Below, piece after piece: positions 46,001 through 55,572 of a stretch of 64,000 bases of DNA. Under the pieces are notes generated by a model that was not told the DNA's origin, ran no database searches, and saw only the letters and a program-made list of their open reading frames with translations. Within the stretch, counting starts at the first letter, position 1. Each line of letters begins with the position of its first letter. This DNA is from Codonopsis lanceolata (Eukaryota > Streptophyta > Magnoliopsida > Asterales > Campanulaceae): positions 61,188,360 to 61,252,359 of the forward strand of contig CM028377.1 of NCBI GenBank assembly GCA_013146195.2. Reading direction: 5' to 3'. A program made the position numbers and the translations under genes.

Positions 46001-46370
46001 GGAATTTGTGCCATGGTTTTTCTGGCAAGCAATTAGACCACAACATGGAGTACGAGTCCGGTAACACGTGCATGAACCCAGTGGCTAGAATAATCCCACC
46101 TGCAAAAGACTTGACGATCACAAAGAGGCTGCGTTCAGGGTTTAAAGCGGGGATGGATCGGGTTACAAGGGGTAAGGACACACCAATCATGCCAGTAACA
46201 AGAATAGTGAAAATGGCTATGATTTTGAGTGGCAACGCCTTAGACTTGTTATTACAACTGTTGTTGGTTTCTTCGTCACATTCTGAGGAGGCCGAAAGGA
46301 CATGGGTTGAGAAAATGGAGATGAGGATAAATAAAATGGTTATGATCTTGACAATTGAACTAGTTGCCAT
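43077..46370 (-). CDS. IRT1-like: IRT1-type ZIP iron/zinc transporter
   Basis: A plasma-membrane divalent-metal importer of the ZIP family; IRT1-type members take up Fe(II) and also Zn, Mn and Cd in roots. Three exons on the minus strand, 46370-45777, 43661-43512 and 43382-43077, are all phase 0 with GT-AG, giving 349 aa (IRT1 is 347). It has a signal peptide (about 1-26), TM1 at about 49-70, and TM2 ending GFMHVLPDSY (98-107, metal-binding His101/Asp105). A variable cytosolic loop carries the His cluster GHFHGHHHGG (172-181) plus lysines that could be ubiquitinated. The ZIP signature is RYRVVAMVLELGIIVHSIVI (192-211, His207), and HQMFEGMGLGGCILQ runs from 234. The C-terminus MSVMALWA matches IRT1 proteins. 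The 2,115-bp intron 1 contains five TE insertions. The coding sequence looks intact. IRT1 versus IRT2/ZIP10 cannot be separated here. Confidence 0.94.
43768..44030. mobile_element. Decayed Stowaway-like MITE in ZIP intron 1
   Basis: It follows the same order as the intact Stowaway copies (catctgttcttaaataattg, ttttatccttattttc, tgacccaac, aagataattattta) but the ends are degraded and the TA duplication is not clear. Confidence 0.5.
44321..44577 (+). mobile_element. Stowaway MITE (257 bp) in ZIP intron 1
   Basis: The ends CTCCCTCCGTCCCTAAATTA and ...TTAAGGGACGGAGGAG are flanked by TA (44319-44320 and 44578-44579). It is an uninterrupted member of the family that hosts the Helitron at 1711-2971. 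Confidence 0.92.
44580..44660 (-). mobile_element. Diverged tRNA-derived SINE in ZIP intron 1
   Basis: On the minus strand it reads TAAGGGGGTGGTCAGTATAT, then GAGGTCTCGGGTTCGATCCC (box B) and a short A tail. It matches the SINEs at 49521-49620 and 51326-51432 but box A is worn and no clear TSD is visible. Confidence 0.7.
44698..44884. mobile_element. MULE-type MITE (187 bp), perfect 9-bp TSD
   Basis: GAGTAATGCTAGAGCC at the left and ...AAGATTACCC at the right lie between two copies of ATTATGAAT (44689-44697 and 44885-44893). A sister copy is at 51058-51250. Confidence 0.88.
45488..45741. mobile_element. Diverged Stowaway-like MITE next to the ZIP exon 1 donor
   Basis: It starts ctccatccgttatcaaata and ends ...aaaacggagaaat, with the family's inner landmarks (tactttaatgatg, ttacaccaatatttata, gcggtgtacgggtc). 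It lies 35 bases from the exon 1 donor. Confidence 0.65.
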
Positions 46371-46440
46371 TGGACTGGTAGTTTGTGGGAGTCGCTGAGG
46401 TCTACTACTTGGTTATGCTTTGACTTGTTTGCATGCTTTC

Positions 46441-46450
46441 AATATATACA
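46441..46450 (-). promoter_or_regulatory. TATA box of the ZIP gene
   Basis: Minus-strand TTGTATATATTGAAAG lies 71-80 bases before the ATG at 46370, which implies a short leader of about 40 nt. A GCATGC palindrome (46431-46436) lies just downstream; CATGC is the core recognised by IDEF1-type iron-response factors in grasses, but its position and lineage make that speculative. Confidence 0.65.
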
Positions 46451-46789
46451 ATACAAGTTAGTGACATCATGTGCTTAATAGTACTTCCTTTTTTTTCAAA
46501 TTATTATTATTTTTTATTTTATACATCGTTTAAAGAAAAATAATTAATTCATGTATTATAAATATTAGTAAATGTGTGGTTTTTCTTTAATATCTTTAAG
46601 TACTTGGATATAATTAAAATATATAAAAAAATAAGGATAAAGTGACAAAAATATTTTTTAAATTAATTTTTTTTAAAAAAAACATTATTTTAAATTAAAG
46701 GAAAAAATAAAGGAAGATAATAATTTAAAACCGAGGAAGTTTAAAAGTTATAGAGCCTCAGCCTAGTACAAATCAGTTTGATGATGTAA

Positions 46790-46980
46790 TATCATGGAAT
46801 GGTGGCAAGAATACATTCATGAATACGGTGGCATACTGGCATGTGTCTGTGTTGACCAAAAAGGCATAGTTTTTGTCATTACTCGGATATGGATGTGCGT
46901 AGAACGTGCTTTTGATCTTATGTGTCAATCGAGCTTTTGGGTCAATTGGTTGGAGCCACGTGTATATATTCAACTCTCAT
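46790..46980 (+). repeat. Diverged repeat, copy 1
   Basis: aggcatagtttttgtcatta, ctcggatatggatgtg and ggagccacgt(g)tata occur in the same order at 48145-48250. These are two modules of an unclassified repeat upstream of the ZIP gene. Confidence 0.6.
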
Positions 46981-47791
46981 TTACTCTTCTGTTCTACTTT
47001 CACAAAACGAGTATATTCTATTTTGAAGATATTCTATATGTTAAAAATAAATATTAAGAGTAATGTTCAAATGTATTAGATATTTATATTATAGACATAA
47101 TTTTAAAAAAATAAATTTTTAAAGTCAAATGTTAAAAAATAATATAATAAACTATTTTCCTAAAACAGAGTAGCAATAGTTTAACAAGAAATTATGGTAA
47201 TTTTTAGCGTTTATGTTCATGTTATTATTTCTGTAAATGCAAAAGAAATAAAAATTACTAATGTAAAGGAAAGCACATAAATTAATGTTTTGTTGTAAAT
47301 CAAGTCACTTTAAATATTTTTAATTGAGAGATACTATTTCTATTATTTTTTTTAACTTATTCACTACATAACCCGTTATTACATCAAACTAACTCATATA
47401 TAGATTTTATTTCCCCCATGATTACTTGTTCATATTAAGTTGACTAACAATGCTAATTTCTGAATTATCTCCCTATAACTACATAATTTTCTAGTTTAAA
47501 AAAAATAACAAATGATATTTGGTCACCGTCTGATTATCAACAATATAATTATTCTTTTTGTTTTAAAAAATCTTTAAACAGCTTTATTGTCCTTTTTTTT
47601 TTTTTTTGATTATCAATCCTTGTGTCTCATTTATATTTACTTCATTTTTTAGTTAGTCGTCTCAAAATTTATATTCATTTACAAATTCAATGCACATTAA
47701 TTAACTAAATAATGATAATGTAAGAGAAAACACATTTTCTCATATTACGTTAATAATTACCCCCATATGTTCCATAATTAATGTTTGAAAA

Positions 47792-47793
<2 letters not shown>

Positions 47794-47842
<49 letters not shown>
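47794..47842. repeat. (AT)n microsatellite
   Basis: About 24 TA units. Directly after it, gggtggcctagtgaaatagc looks like a worn tRNA box A from a SINE. Confidence 0.9.
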
Positions 47843-47844
<2 letters not shown>

Positions 47845-47873
47845 GGGTGGCCTAGTGAAATAGCTGGAGTTTT

Positions 47874-48080
47874 ACAAAATGCGATGTCTCAAATTTAGAT
47901 AGTAATTAACTAATTATATACATAAGTTTTTTATTAGTCAAAAGTCAAAATATCCCAAAATATTCACAAAATGCGATGTCTAAAATTTAGATAGTAATTA
48001 ACTAATTATATACATAAGTTTATTAACTAATTATATACATAAGTTTTTTATAAGTCAAAAGTCAAAATATTCCAAAATAA
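47874..48080 (+). repeat. 92-bp tandem duplication with a nested smaller one
   Basis: The unit beginning acaaaatgcgatgtct at 47874 recurs at 47966. The second unit also repeats ttaactaattatatacataa once more. This points to recent slippage or unequal crossover. Confidence 0.85.
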
Positions 48081-48144
48081 TATGGTAGATTTTTTATTTG
48101 GAATGGAGGAGTATATACGGCATGTATTTTATGTTGGTCAGAGA

Positions 48145-48255
48145 GGCAAGGTTTTTGTCATTACCCGAATATGGATGTGGTGTGCCTTGCTAGGAACGTG
48201 CTCACATGGGATTTGGTGCTCACGTGGCAATGGAGCCACGTATACTATGGTTGGC
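48145..48255 (+). repeat. Diverged repeat, copy 2
   Basis: The counterpart of 46790-46980, sharing aaggtttttgtcattacccg-type and gagccacgtata strings. Open frames here are not supported as genes. Confidence 0.55.
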
Positions 48256-48327
48256 TACTTTTGTCTAATACATATGTCTGTTTAGATCGTCCATTAATTG
48301 GTGGATACGAGCACATGAAAAATTGTA

Positions 48328-48585
48328 CTCCCTCCGTCCCTAAATTATTGTCCTGGTTGACCCGGCGCACAGATTAAGAAAAAATAATTAACTTGATTAT
48401 TTATATTGGTTTAATGTGTAGTTTCCTTTAAAGCTCATGTGTATGTGGCACATAATTAAAGTAAGGTGAAAAAGTAAGGGTAAAGTGGTAAAAGTGATAT
48501 TCTAAAAAGGTAAGTTTCAAAGTGGACAATTATTTTGGGACAGACGAAAAAGGAAAGGATGACGATAATTTAGGGACGGAGGGAG
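48328..48585 (-). mobile_element. Stowaway MITE (258 bp)
   Basis: The ends CTCCCTCCGTCCCTAAATTA and ...TTAGGGACGGAGGGAG are flanked by TA (48326-48327 and 48586-48587). The interior is in inverted orientation relative to the copy at 44321. Confidence 0.92.
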
Positions 48586-48599
48586 TAGGAGAAAATTGT

Positions 48600-48960
48600 T
48601 GGGCGGTACCTCTTCCTAAACATTTTTTCGTTACAGTCCCCTGTTAATTTTTTAACCGTTAAAGTCAATTTTCAAAATATTGTTCATAAAATGTCCAGAT
48701 TGTGTCCTTCCACAACTCTAATCAACAATTTGGAATTCAAAAATCACGATTATTGCGGCAACGAAACAGGGATCGACATGCCGAATTAGGTTGCAGGGGT
48801 TGAGGGGGTAGCACCCCTTCCAATTCGTGGGGGTTCGGGGGCAATGTCTCGAAAGGTAAACAATTTTTTCGATTTATAAAGTATGATACTGGAATTGACC
48901 TGAGCTAGGTTGAAGGATTTTTTTAGTAGAGACAAAGGCGAAGGCTAAGGCAGAATAGAA
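48600..48960. other. Gene-free; G-rich TE-like stretch
   Basis: 48795-48845 has a ggggttgagggggtagcacc / gggggttcgggggc text that is common in plant LTR retrotransposon debris. No boundaries could be set. Confidence 0.3.
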
Positions 48961-48989
48961 GGAAGAAGAAGGTAGATGAGTTGCATTCA

Positions 48990-49200
48990 AAATCAGTTTG
49001 CATCGTGATGCATCAATATTTGCAAAACGATGCATCAATTGGGTGCTTGATTTGGGGTATCGTGGTGCATGAATAGGATTATGTAATTTAAATTGATGCA
49101 TCGTCGTGCATAAATTTGGTGCAATATGATGCAAAATTGGAGTAGGTAATTTAAATTATGTATCGCGATGCATAAATTGATGCAACACGATGCACTGTAA
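48990..49200. repeat. Cluster of ATGCAT-containing motifs
   Basis: The palindrome (c)gatgcat(c/a) or close variants recur about ten times in 210 bases (for example near 49006, 49030, 49100 and 49170), separated by irregular distances of 15-40 bases. No coding meaning is seen. Confidence 0.6.
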
Positions 49201-49520
49201 GTAAGTGGTCTGTAGTGCACATTTGGTTCATTAAGGTTGAGACATGGGTATAACAATTCAATCAAAGGTCTGGCATCATTTATATTGCGTTCATGGGATT
49301 CTAGGGTGAACCTCCCGTGACAACCTCTGGCGATCACAAACCACCACTGCCATCAGCAATAACCTACAATGTCTACCACAACTTTCGGCGACCCTAACAA
49401 TTTTTTTGTAATGCTTGTTATATGTAATAAATTTATGATAATAGTTAAATGAGCTCCCAATCCCATTTGTAGCCCGCCTATTTATATCTGTGTTATTACT
49501 TGATCATCCACTCCTGCCCA

Positions 49521-49620
49521 AGCCCCTAAGGGGGTGGCCCAGTGGTAGACATGGTGCTTCACAATGTGTGAGGTCTCAGGTTCGATCCCTTCCCATGCCC
49601 CCCTTAGGAGGAAAAAAAAA
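49521..49620 (+). mobile_element. Complete tRNA-derived SINE with 15-bp TSD
   Basis: The 100-bp element has a pol III box A (GTGGCCCAGTGGTAGACATG) and box B (GGTTCGATCCC) and ends in an A9 tail. It is flanked by perfect copies of ATCCACTCCTGCCCA (49506-49520 and 49621-49635). There is no body beyond the tRNA-like head, so it is a very short SINE that must use a partner LINE for movement. Copies also lie at 44580 and 51326. Confidence 0.93.
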
Positions 49621-50019
49621 ATCCACTCCTGCCCATTTGTGCCCACCATCGACTGATCGACGTGTTGCCACCTCTAACGTATATTATGGGTGCTATTAAT
49701 TGATCATCCACTCTTGTCTTATATATTCTACATAAAATCCCTATAATCTTGTAAAAGATACACTCATCCGAATTATTGGATTTCAAATTCAAACTTACTT
49801 CTAACGGATTTGAAATCTCAACCCTTATATAAGAATATTGAAGTAAGGATTGAAGACATTTGAAACATTCATACAACTCTTACGAGAAATCATTCTTTGA
49901 AGTTCTCCAGTCCTTAAACATTTACTAGATAGTCTTTTTATTTCAATTCTCTTATAGTTTTTGTTTATACAATCATTGTATTCATTATTCCTTACTTTTT
50001 TTCAAATCATTATAAAGGA

Positions 50020-50300
50020 ATCTTTGATCGTCCCACGAGTGTGATTGTTTCTCAATCATATTAAAAAAAATCGGTCTTTGTTGTACACTGATTCATTAGT
50101 GATCACATAGATTATTAATAAAATTAGTGCACTTCAAAAATATAAATTTGACCAACTTGGTAGTAGACGTAGCAGTTTATACTGTGAACCACTTCTAAAT
50201 ACCTTGTTATTTATTATTCAGCTTACAGAATTGTTCTAACACCTGAGCAACTTCAATCTACTTAAATGTGAGTCAGTTATCCTTTTTCAATAATTTACTT
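50020..50300 (+). mobile_element. Fragment of a copia LTR (same family as LTR B)
   Basis: The plus strand matches the sense strand of LTR B: gattgttt-ctcaatcat, gtctttgttgtacactgatt, ttaataaaattagtgcactt, ttggtagt(a)gac, ctgtgaaccacttc and aatctactta all appear in the same order as in the complement of 60900-60640. The ends are missing, so it is a solo or truncated LTR in the opposite orientation. Confidence 0.7.
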
Positions 50301-50634
50301 GGTTGTTTTATAAATTGTCATTCACTGTATTCTCAATCTTACAAAAACGCTTTTATTACTCAACTATGTTAGTAAGTTGACAAAAAGTAACCAAGTTCAT
50401 CAGTCGGTTGACAAATCATTAGTCTGTTAACAAACCATCAGCCTGCTGACAAACTTTCTTTTATCTAGTGCAAATTTTGAATTTTTTTTAAAACAACCTC
50501 TAAAAGTTTAAAGATTATTAACCCTTTTTAAACTTATTTTGTTACTAACCAAACTTTCATAAGTTAAAATAATCCCTTTATGAGTTCATCTACGTACTTG
50601 TTCGTGACACAAAATTTTAGTACTACTATATTTA

Positions 50635-50909
50635 GGTGTCGTTTGGTAGTCAGGATTAATGCAAGATAGGATTAATAAATCGAGTTATCTGATATTTGGT
50701 ACGCAATAGGTGGTTGGAACTAATAGTACGAGTTATCCGAATAAAGTCATTATCCCCTCACTATTAATACTAAGGGGGAGGGTGGTATTATTAGCACCCT
50801 CACTAAAAAAAACCTACCCCTGATATACAAGTGAGGATTAATAGCAAAGACACTAATAATGCTGAGATTAATAATACTGATTATCATTGTTCGACTACCA
50901 AACAAGTCC
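50635..50909. mobile_element. Tourist-like MITE (275 bp)
   Basis: GGTGTCGTTTGGTAGTCAGG at the left and ...GACTACCAAACAAGTCC at the right form inverted ends. The flank is TTA at the left and TTC at the right, a plausible decayed 3-bp duplication. Confidence 0.65.
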
Positions 50910-51057
50910 TTCTAATTTTACGATAGTAAGTGTTGAAAACAACTTTTTACCGATGGTCACATAGTCAGATCTCACAAAATCAGGTAGGGAGTGGCTATGT
51001 CTATCCCTTCGTCAATGAAAAAAGTCAAATTATATGATGTTGCCACTTTTTCTTAAA

Positions 51058-51250
51058 GAGTAATGCTAGGGCCACTCTAATAGCACTCAATTTTGGGTAC
51101 CAAATGATGTGGTTTCCAATGTGTTATCTTATTTGGTATTTTATGGGCTCCACTATAAATTAAAAAGTTATGTTAATAATATGACACATAAGATGCCACA
51201 TCATTTGGTACCCAAAATTGAGTGCTAGTAGAGTAGCCCTAGTATTACCC
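51058..51250. mobile_element. MULE-type MITE (193 bp), perfect 9-bp TSD
   Basis: A foldback with arms of about 70 bases (AATGCTAGGGCCACTC; CCACATCATTTGGTACCC and its complement inside). It is flanked by TTTCTTAAA at 51049-51057 and 51251-51259. Sister of 44698-44884. Confidence 0.9.
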
Positions 51251-51325
51251 TTTCTTAAAATGGACTATGCTTTAGAACTGGGGCTGGGGAGCATGCCGAG
51301 TATCACGTCATGTCGTATTGAAGTT

Positions 51326-51432
51326 TTTTTTTTTTTTTTTTTTTTTTTTTAAGGGGGCATAGAAAGGGATCGAACCTGACACTTCACACATTATGAAGCC
51401 CCATGTCTACCACTGAACCACCCCCTTAGGAC
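51326..51432 (-). mobile_element. tRNA-derived SINE, minus strand
   Basis: Read on the minus strand: ccTAAGGGGGTGGTTCAGTG, GTCAGGTTCGATCCC and a long A tail (T run to about 51350 on +). It is flanked by TGTCGTATTGAAGTT (51311-51325) and TGTCGTATTAAAGTT (51433-51447), a 15-bp TSD with one change. Confidence 0.88.
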
Positions 51433-51764
51433 TGTCGTATTAAAGTTGATAAGTGAATATTCAGCCTAAATATTTCTGAGTCTCATTTCCATACAACTTG
51501 GTTTATCAGATGTAGAGTGAGATTTGATGGTATATAATCTATTTGATTTAACTTATTAATATGTGTTGATAGTTTATTACTTATAATTAATGATTTATTG
51601 TTTATAACTTATAACTGATGATTAATAAGTGGCGTTGTTTGATTTAGTTTTTTTTTTTTTTTTGAAAAAACTAATTAATTTTTATTTGTTAGTATATGTG
51701 TTTTGATTAATAAGTTTAAAAAGTACCGAATTCAAATATAACCTTATCACAAAATGTGATTTAT

Positions 51765-52190
51765 ATTATTGTTATTATTAATATTAATAATTATTATTAT
51801 TATCATTATTATTTATTTTACTATTATTATTATGAATTTATTATAAGTTTGTTAATATTAATAGTAATTTTATTATTATTATTAACATTATTATTTCCTT
51901 CATTATTATTTTACTAAAATTAATATTAATTTAATTATTATTATTAATTTTTAATATTATTATTTATTTTATAATATTAATATTAATATTATGTTTATTT
52001 ATATTATTATTACTTATACTTGTTATTGATTTTATTATTACTAATATTATCTTTATCACTGTTATTATTATTATTTTATTAATATTGTTTTTATTATTAT
52101 TAATAATACTACTATTATTATTACTTATGATTATTACGATTATTTTTACTATATTATTATTATTATTTATTTTTTATATTGATTATTCTT
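51765..52190. repeat. Low-complexity (ATT)n-rich block
   Basis: More than 400 bases consist almost only of ATT/TTA trinucleotides with minor variation. It ends next to the Helitron start at 52219. Confidence 0.85.
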
Positions 52191-52218
52191 CTTCTTATTG
52201 TACATGACTTATGACTTA

Positions 52219-53470
52219 TCTATTATATAAAACAGATCGGTCGGTTATCAAAAGCTAATTACCGGCCAGGATTTAATTTTAACAAAGCTATTTACCGGCC
52301 ATGATTAAATCTTTTGAAAAAGCTATTTACCGGCTAGGATTTGTTTTTACGAAACACAATCAATGGCCAGGATTCCATTTTACCGATAACCGTTTTTAAC
52401 ACGATCCTTATCTCTCCCACTATCTCTTTCTCTCTCATCCTCTAATCTCTCATCCACTATCTCTTTCTCTCTCATCCTTTAATCTCTCATCCGTTTCTAT
52501 GCACTAATAAGTTAAGAATGACTTAGATCCAACTGATTAATTTTGAATCCAGATCTTTTGATTTTTGTTTATTCATTCTTTTTGAAACTCCATATTATCA
52601 AACCCTCAAAGGGAAAAGAAGGAAAGTCAATTGCTTCGTCCATTTTACACCGACCTTTATCTCAATCCATTACTATTTAAATTAATTAGTTAAAAGTTAA
52701 TTACGGGTAAAAAATCATTATTACATTTTGTTAATTACAGGTAAAAGTTAATTATGCTCGATAGTTGGTAAAAGTTAATTACACCCGATAACATGTTTTG
52801 TTATTTAAATTACACCCGATAACATGTTTTGTTATTTAAATTAATCTCTATTTTTCACCGGTAAAAGTTAATTAGGAAACACTACAGTATTACTAGGTCA
52901 GGATATACTTTTAAATTAATTGGTAAAAGTTAATTAAGGGTAAAAATTTATATTTACATTTTGTTACTTAGAGGTAAAAGTTTTCGATATTCCAATGGAT
53001 GTAGCTTGATTTTTTGAAATTAAAATATTACGTTAAGACAAATAAAAAAAAGTATGACAATTTTGTAAAGATGGATTGGAGGGAATGTGTACATAGTTAT
53101 TGAAAAAAAAACAATATATTTCTACATGTTAATTTTCTTTGTGTCTTAAATAACAATATTTGATGATTGATTTTGCTTACAAAAGTAATTTTTTTACTTT
53201 TTATTTTACTGTTGGATGATCATGTTATTTTAATTGATTACCGAAATGTGTTAATTTTAAATTGGTTATTTTGTAAGTTTGAATTTTCTTTGTTGAACAT
53301 ATTCATAAACACTTTGGGCTGGAATACCTGTATGTCACCATGCAGAAAAATTTTAGACTCTTTTTGAAACATAAGTAAAACATATTTTTATTTATTTAAA
53401 TATTGACACTCTCCAATATTAACATCCTCCCCTACTCGCGCCGTGCCATTGACACGGGCACAAATACTAG
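52219..53470 (+). mobile_element. Complete Helitron, second family
   Basis: It begins TCTATTATATAAAACAGA after host A (52218) and ends with a GCCGTGCCATTGACACGGGC hairpin, then acaaataCTAG (53467-53470) and host T. The 1,252 bp are non-coding. Near the 5' end a unit like gctatttaccggccaggatt is repeated three to four times (about 52250-52375). Confidence 0.85.
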
Positions 53471-54578
53471 TCTTATCATAAATGAAATCAAACGCTTTAA
53501 AAACAATTTATGATAAATCATAAATTATAAGCACATTCAGATAAGTCAAATCAAGCAGACCCATATAGTAGGGAACTATAACAAATGATATTACGAGCTA
53601 GAGATTACAATATTATTACGAGCTTTAGTGTTAGAGTCGTTGGATGATTAAGTTGGTGATGATTTGGAATGTCCATGTCATTACTTAAAAATAAACATAT
53701 TTCATCTAATGACGTAAAGATCTAAGTAGATTTGATGTAACGACACTAACAGTAAAACATGTAATAATAATACAAGCTCTAGCCTCCGACTTTTTCCCCG
53801 GCGCTAAAATCTATCTCTCCGCCTCTGATCAACAAATCCCCCTCCACCGTTGCATCTTCGTTTCAGATCTGGCGAAGATCTAGTGAAGTTTACAGATCCA
53901 CACATTAATTACAGATAATGCATATCCGGCGAACACGTTACACCTTACAGCTTTGTTCTTGGTTTTTGTCTTTGGGACAGTGGCTGCAACTACGACGGGT
54001 TGACGATGAAAACAGGTCACGAACAAGACGAAGACGAGTCAACAAAGCAGATTTGAAAATATCCCTTCACAACTCCCCTTTTAATCTTGTAGGATTCCCA
54101 GTGTATTAACTTGTTGAGAAACGGTTTTAGTGTCTTATTCCTGTTTCAACCTCCCCACTCACAGTAAGACTTGGGATCATCGTTAATTCGAATAAACAGT
54201 TCAAATCATCGTTTTTGTTTTAGATATGAGTTTGATTTTCATTGGGTTTGATCTGGGTTTGATTTTCATTGGGTTGGATCTGGATTTTTCTCCTCTACTA
54301 TTTTATTAGAAAAGATGACGATGAACACGGGGACAAATTATGTATTTAATATAAGTTAACGTCCACACTTAACGTCCATTTAAAAATTAGGTTAACATGC
54401 AAGATAAGTCTGGTACAATGGTTGCACTAAAAATTTTGATGTCTCAATGGTCTAATTATAATTTTTTGAAAAATACATTGACCCAAATATACGTTTTGCC
54501 TTCGAAGTACAACAAATTCAAACTCATGATTGGAAGGCGAATAACACACAACTTACACATCAAGATACGAAATTACTA
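53471..54578. other. Gene-free intergenic
   Basis: A higher-GC patch (53780-54020) contains short basic frames without a recognisable domain. No gene called. Confidence 0.35.
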
Positions 54579-54790
54579 CTCCCTCCGTCCATAAATTATC
54601 GCCCTCCTTTCCTTTTTCGTCCGTCCCAAAATAATTGTCCAATCTGAAACTTACTTTTTTAGAGCATCACTTTTACCACTTTACCTTTAAAGGAAACTAC
54701 ACATTAAACAAATATAAATAATCAAGTCAATTGTTTTTTCTTAAACTATGCGCCGAGTTAACCAGTACGATTATTTAGGGACGGAGGGAG
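54579..54790 (+). mobile_element. Stowaway MITE, internally deleted (212 bp)
   Basis: The ends CTCCCTCCGTCCATAAATTA and ...TTAGGGACGGAGGGAG are flanked by TA at 54577-54578 and 54791-54792. It lacks about 45 bases of the middle present in other copies. Confidence 0.92.
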
Positions 54791-55563
54791 TACTACGGAG
54801 TACTATTTAAGCAAGTCTTTCAACTATTTCACCGAATCTAACCTATATTCTAGTATTATTCAACGTATTGCTTTCCTGGTTTCGTCAAGGGGAAACTGCC
54901 TAATCTCAGAACCATCCTTATTATATTTTGTTGGAAGTAGTCGGTGATGATAAAATAAATCCTACATGAAAAAAATAGAGAATTTTTTGTTGGTTTAAAA
55001 AGGGAGAAGCATACCAAATAATTCAAATTGATTGGTAGAGAAACTTGGAGGGAAAGACCAAATGTGGAGGAATTTATATATTTATATAAATGGTCAAAAG
55101 ATGGGCACTTGGGGCTTAGTCGCTTAGACCAAGTAAATTAAATCCGAAAATATAATTTTATTTTTATTTTATTTAAAATTCCAATTTAAATATGTGTCTC
55201 CTCAAAGAATCATTTTTGCATAAAGGTACCTATTCAAATTCAAATGCAGTCATATTTGGTTATTTATCTACATATAAATAATCTCCTGAATCCTTTTTTT
55301 GGCACGAAATCCTTCTCCTAAAAACATTCTTACTGCAGTCAATACATTCTCTAAATTCGTTCTTGGGAGAATTGTAGGATTGTTGCCTACAATTCTGTTT
55401 ATTTAAAATATCCTGGAGGGAATTTTCCATTAATCTCATCAACAATATAATGGGGGCAATAATTTCCTTAAGGACAATATCATCACGATCTAAACAAAGC
55501 CTTCATTCGAACCTATAGACTAACATATTCTGTTTCCATCTCTTACCATGAACAAATTTAAGA
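54791..55563. other. Gene-free intergenic
   Basis: No gene, RNA or repeat boundary supported. Confidence 0.35.
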
Positions 55564-55572
55564 AATCTCTTT

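Noticed and set aside
45967..46398. Plus-strand ORF of 143 codons
   Set aside because: It is the antisense of ZIP exon 1, which has clear protein family homology on the minus strand.
49531..49602. Possible tRNA gene (box A and box B present)
   Set aside because: The T arm and anticodon arm do not pair well, an A tail follows and 15-bp TSDs flank it, so it is a SINE.
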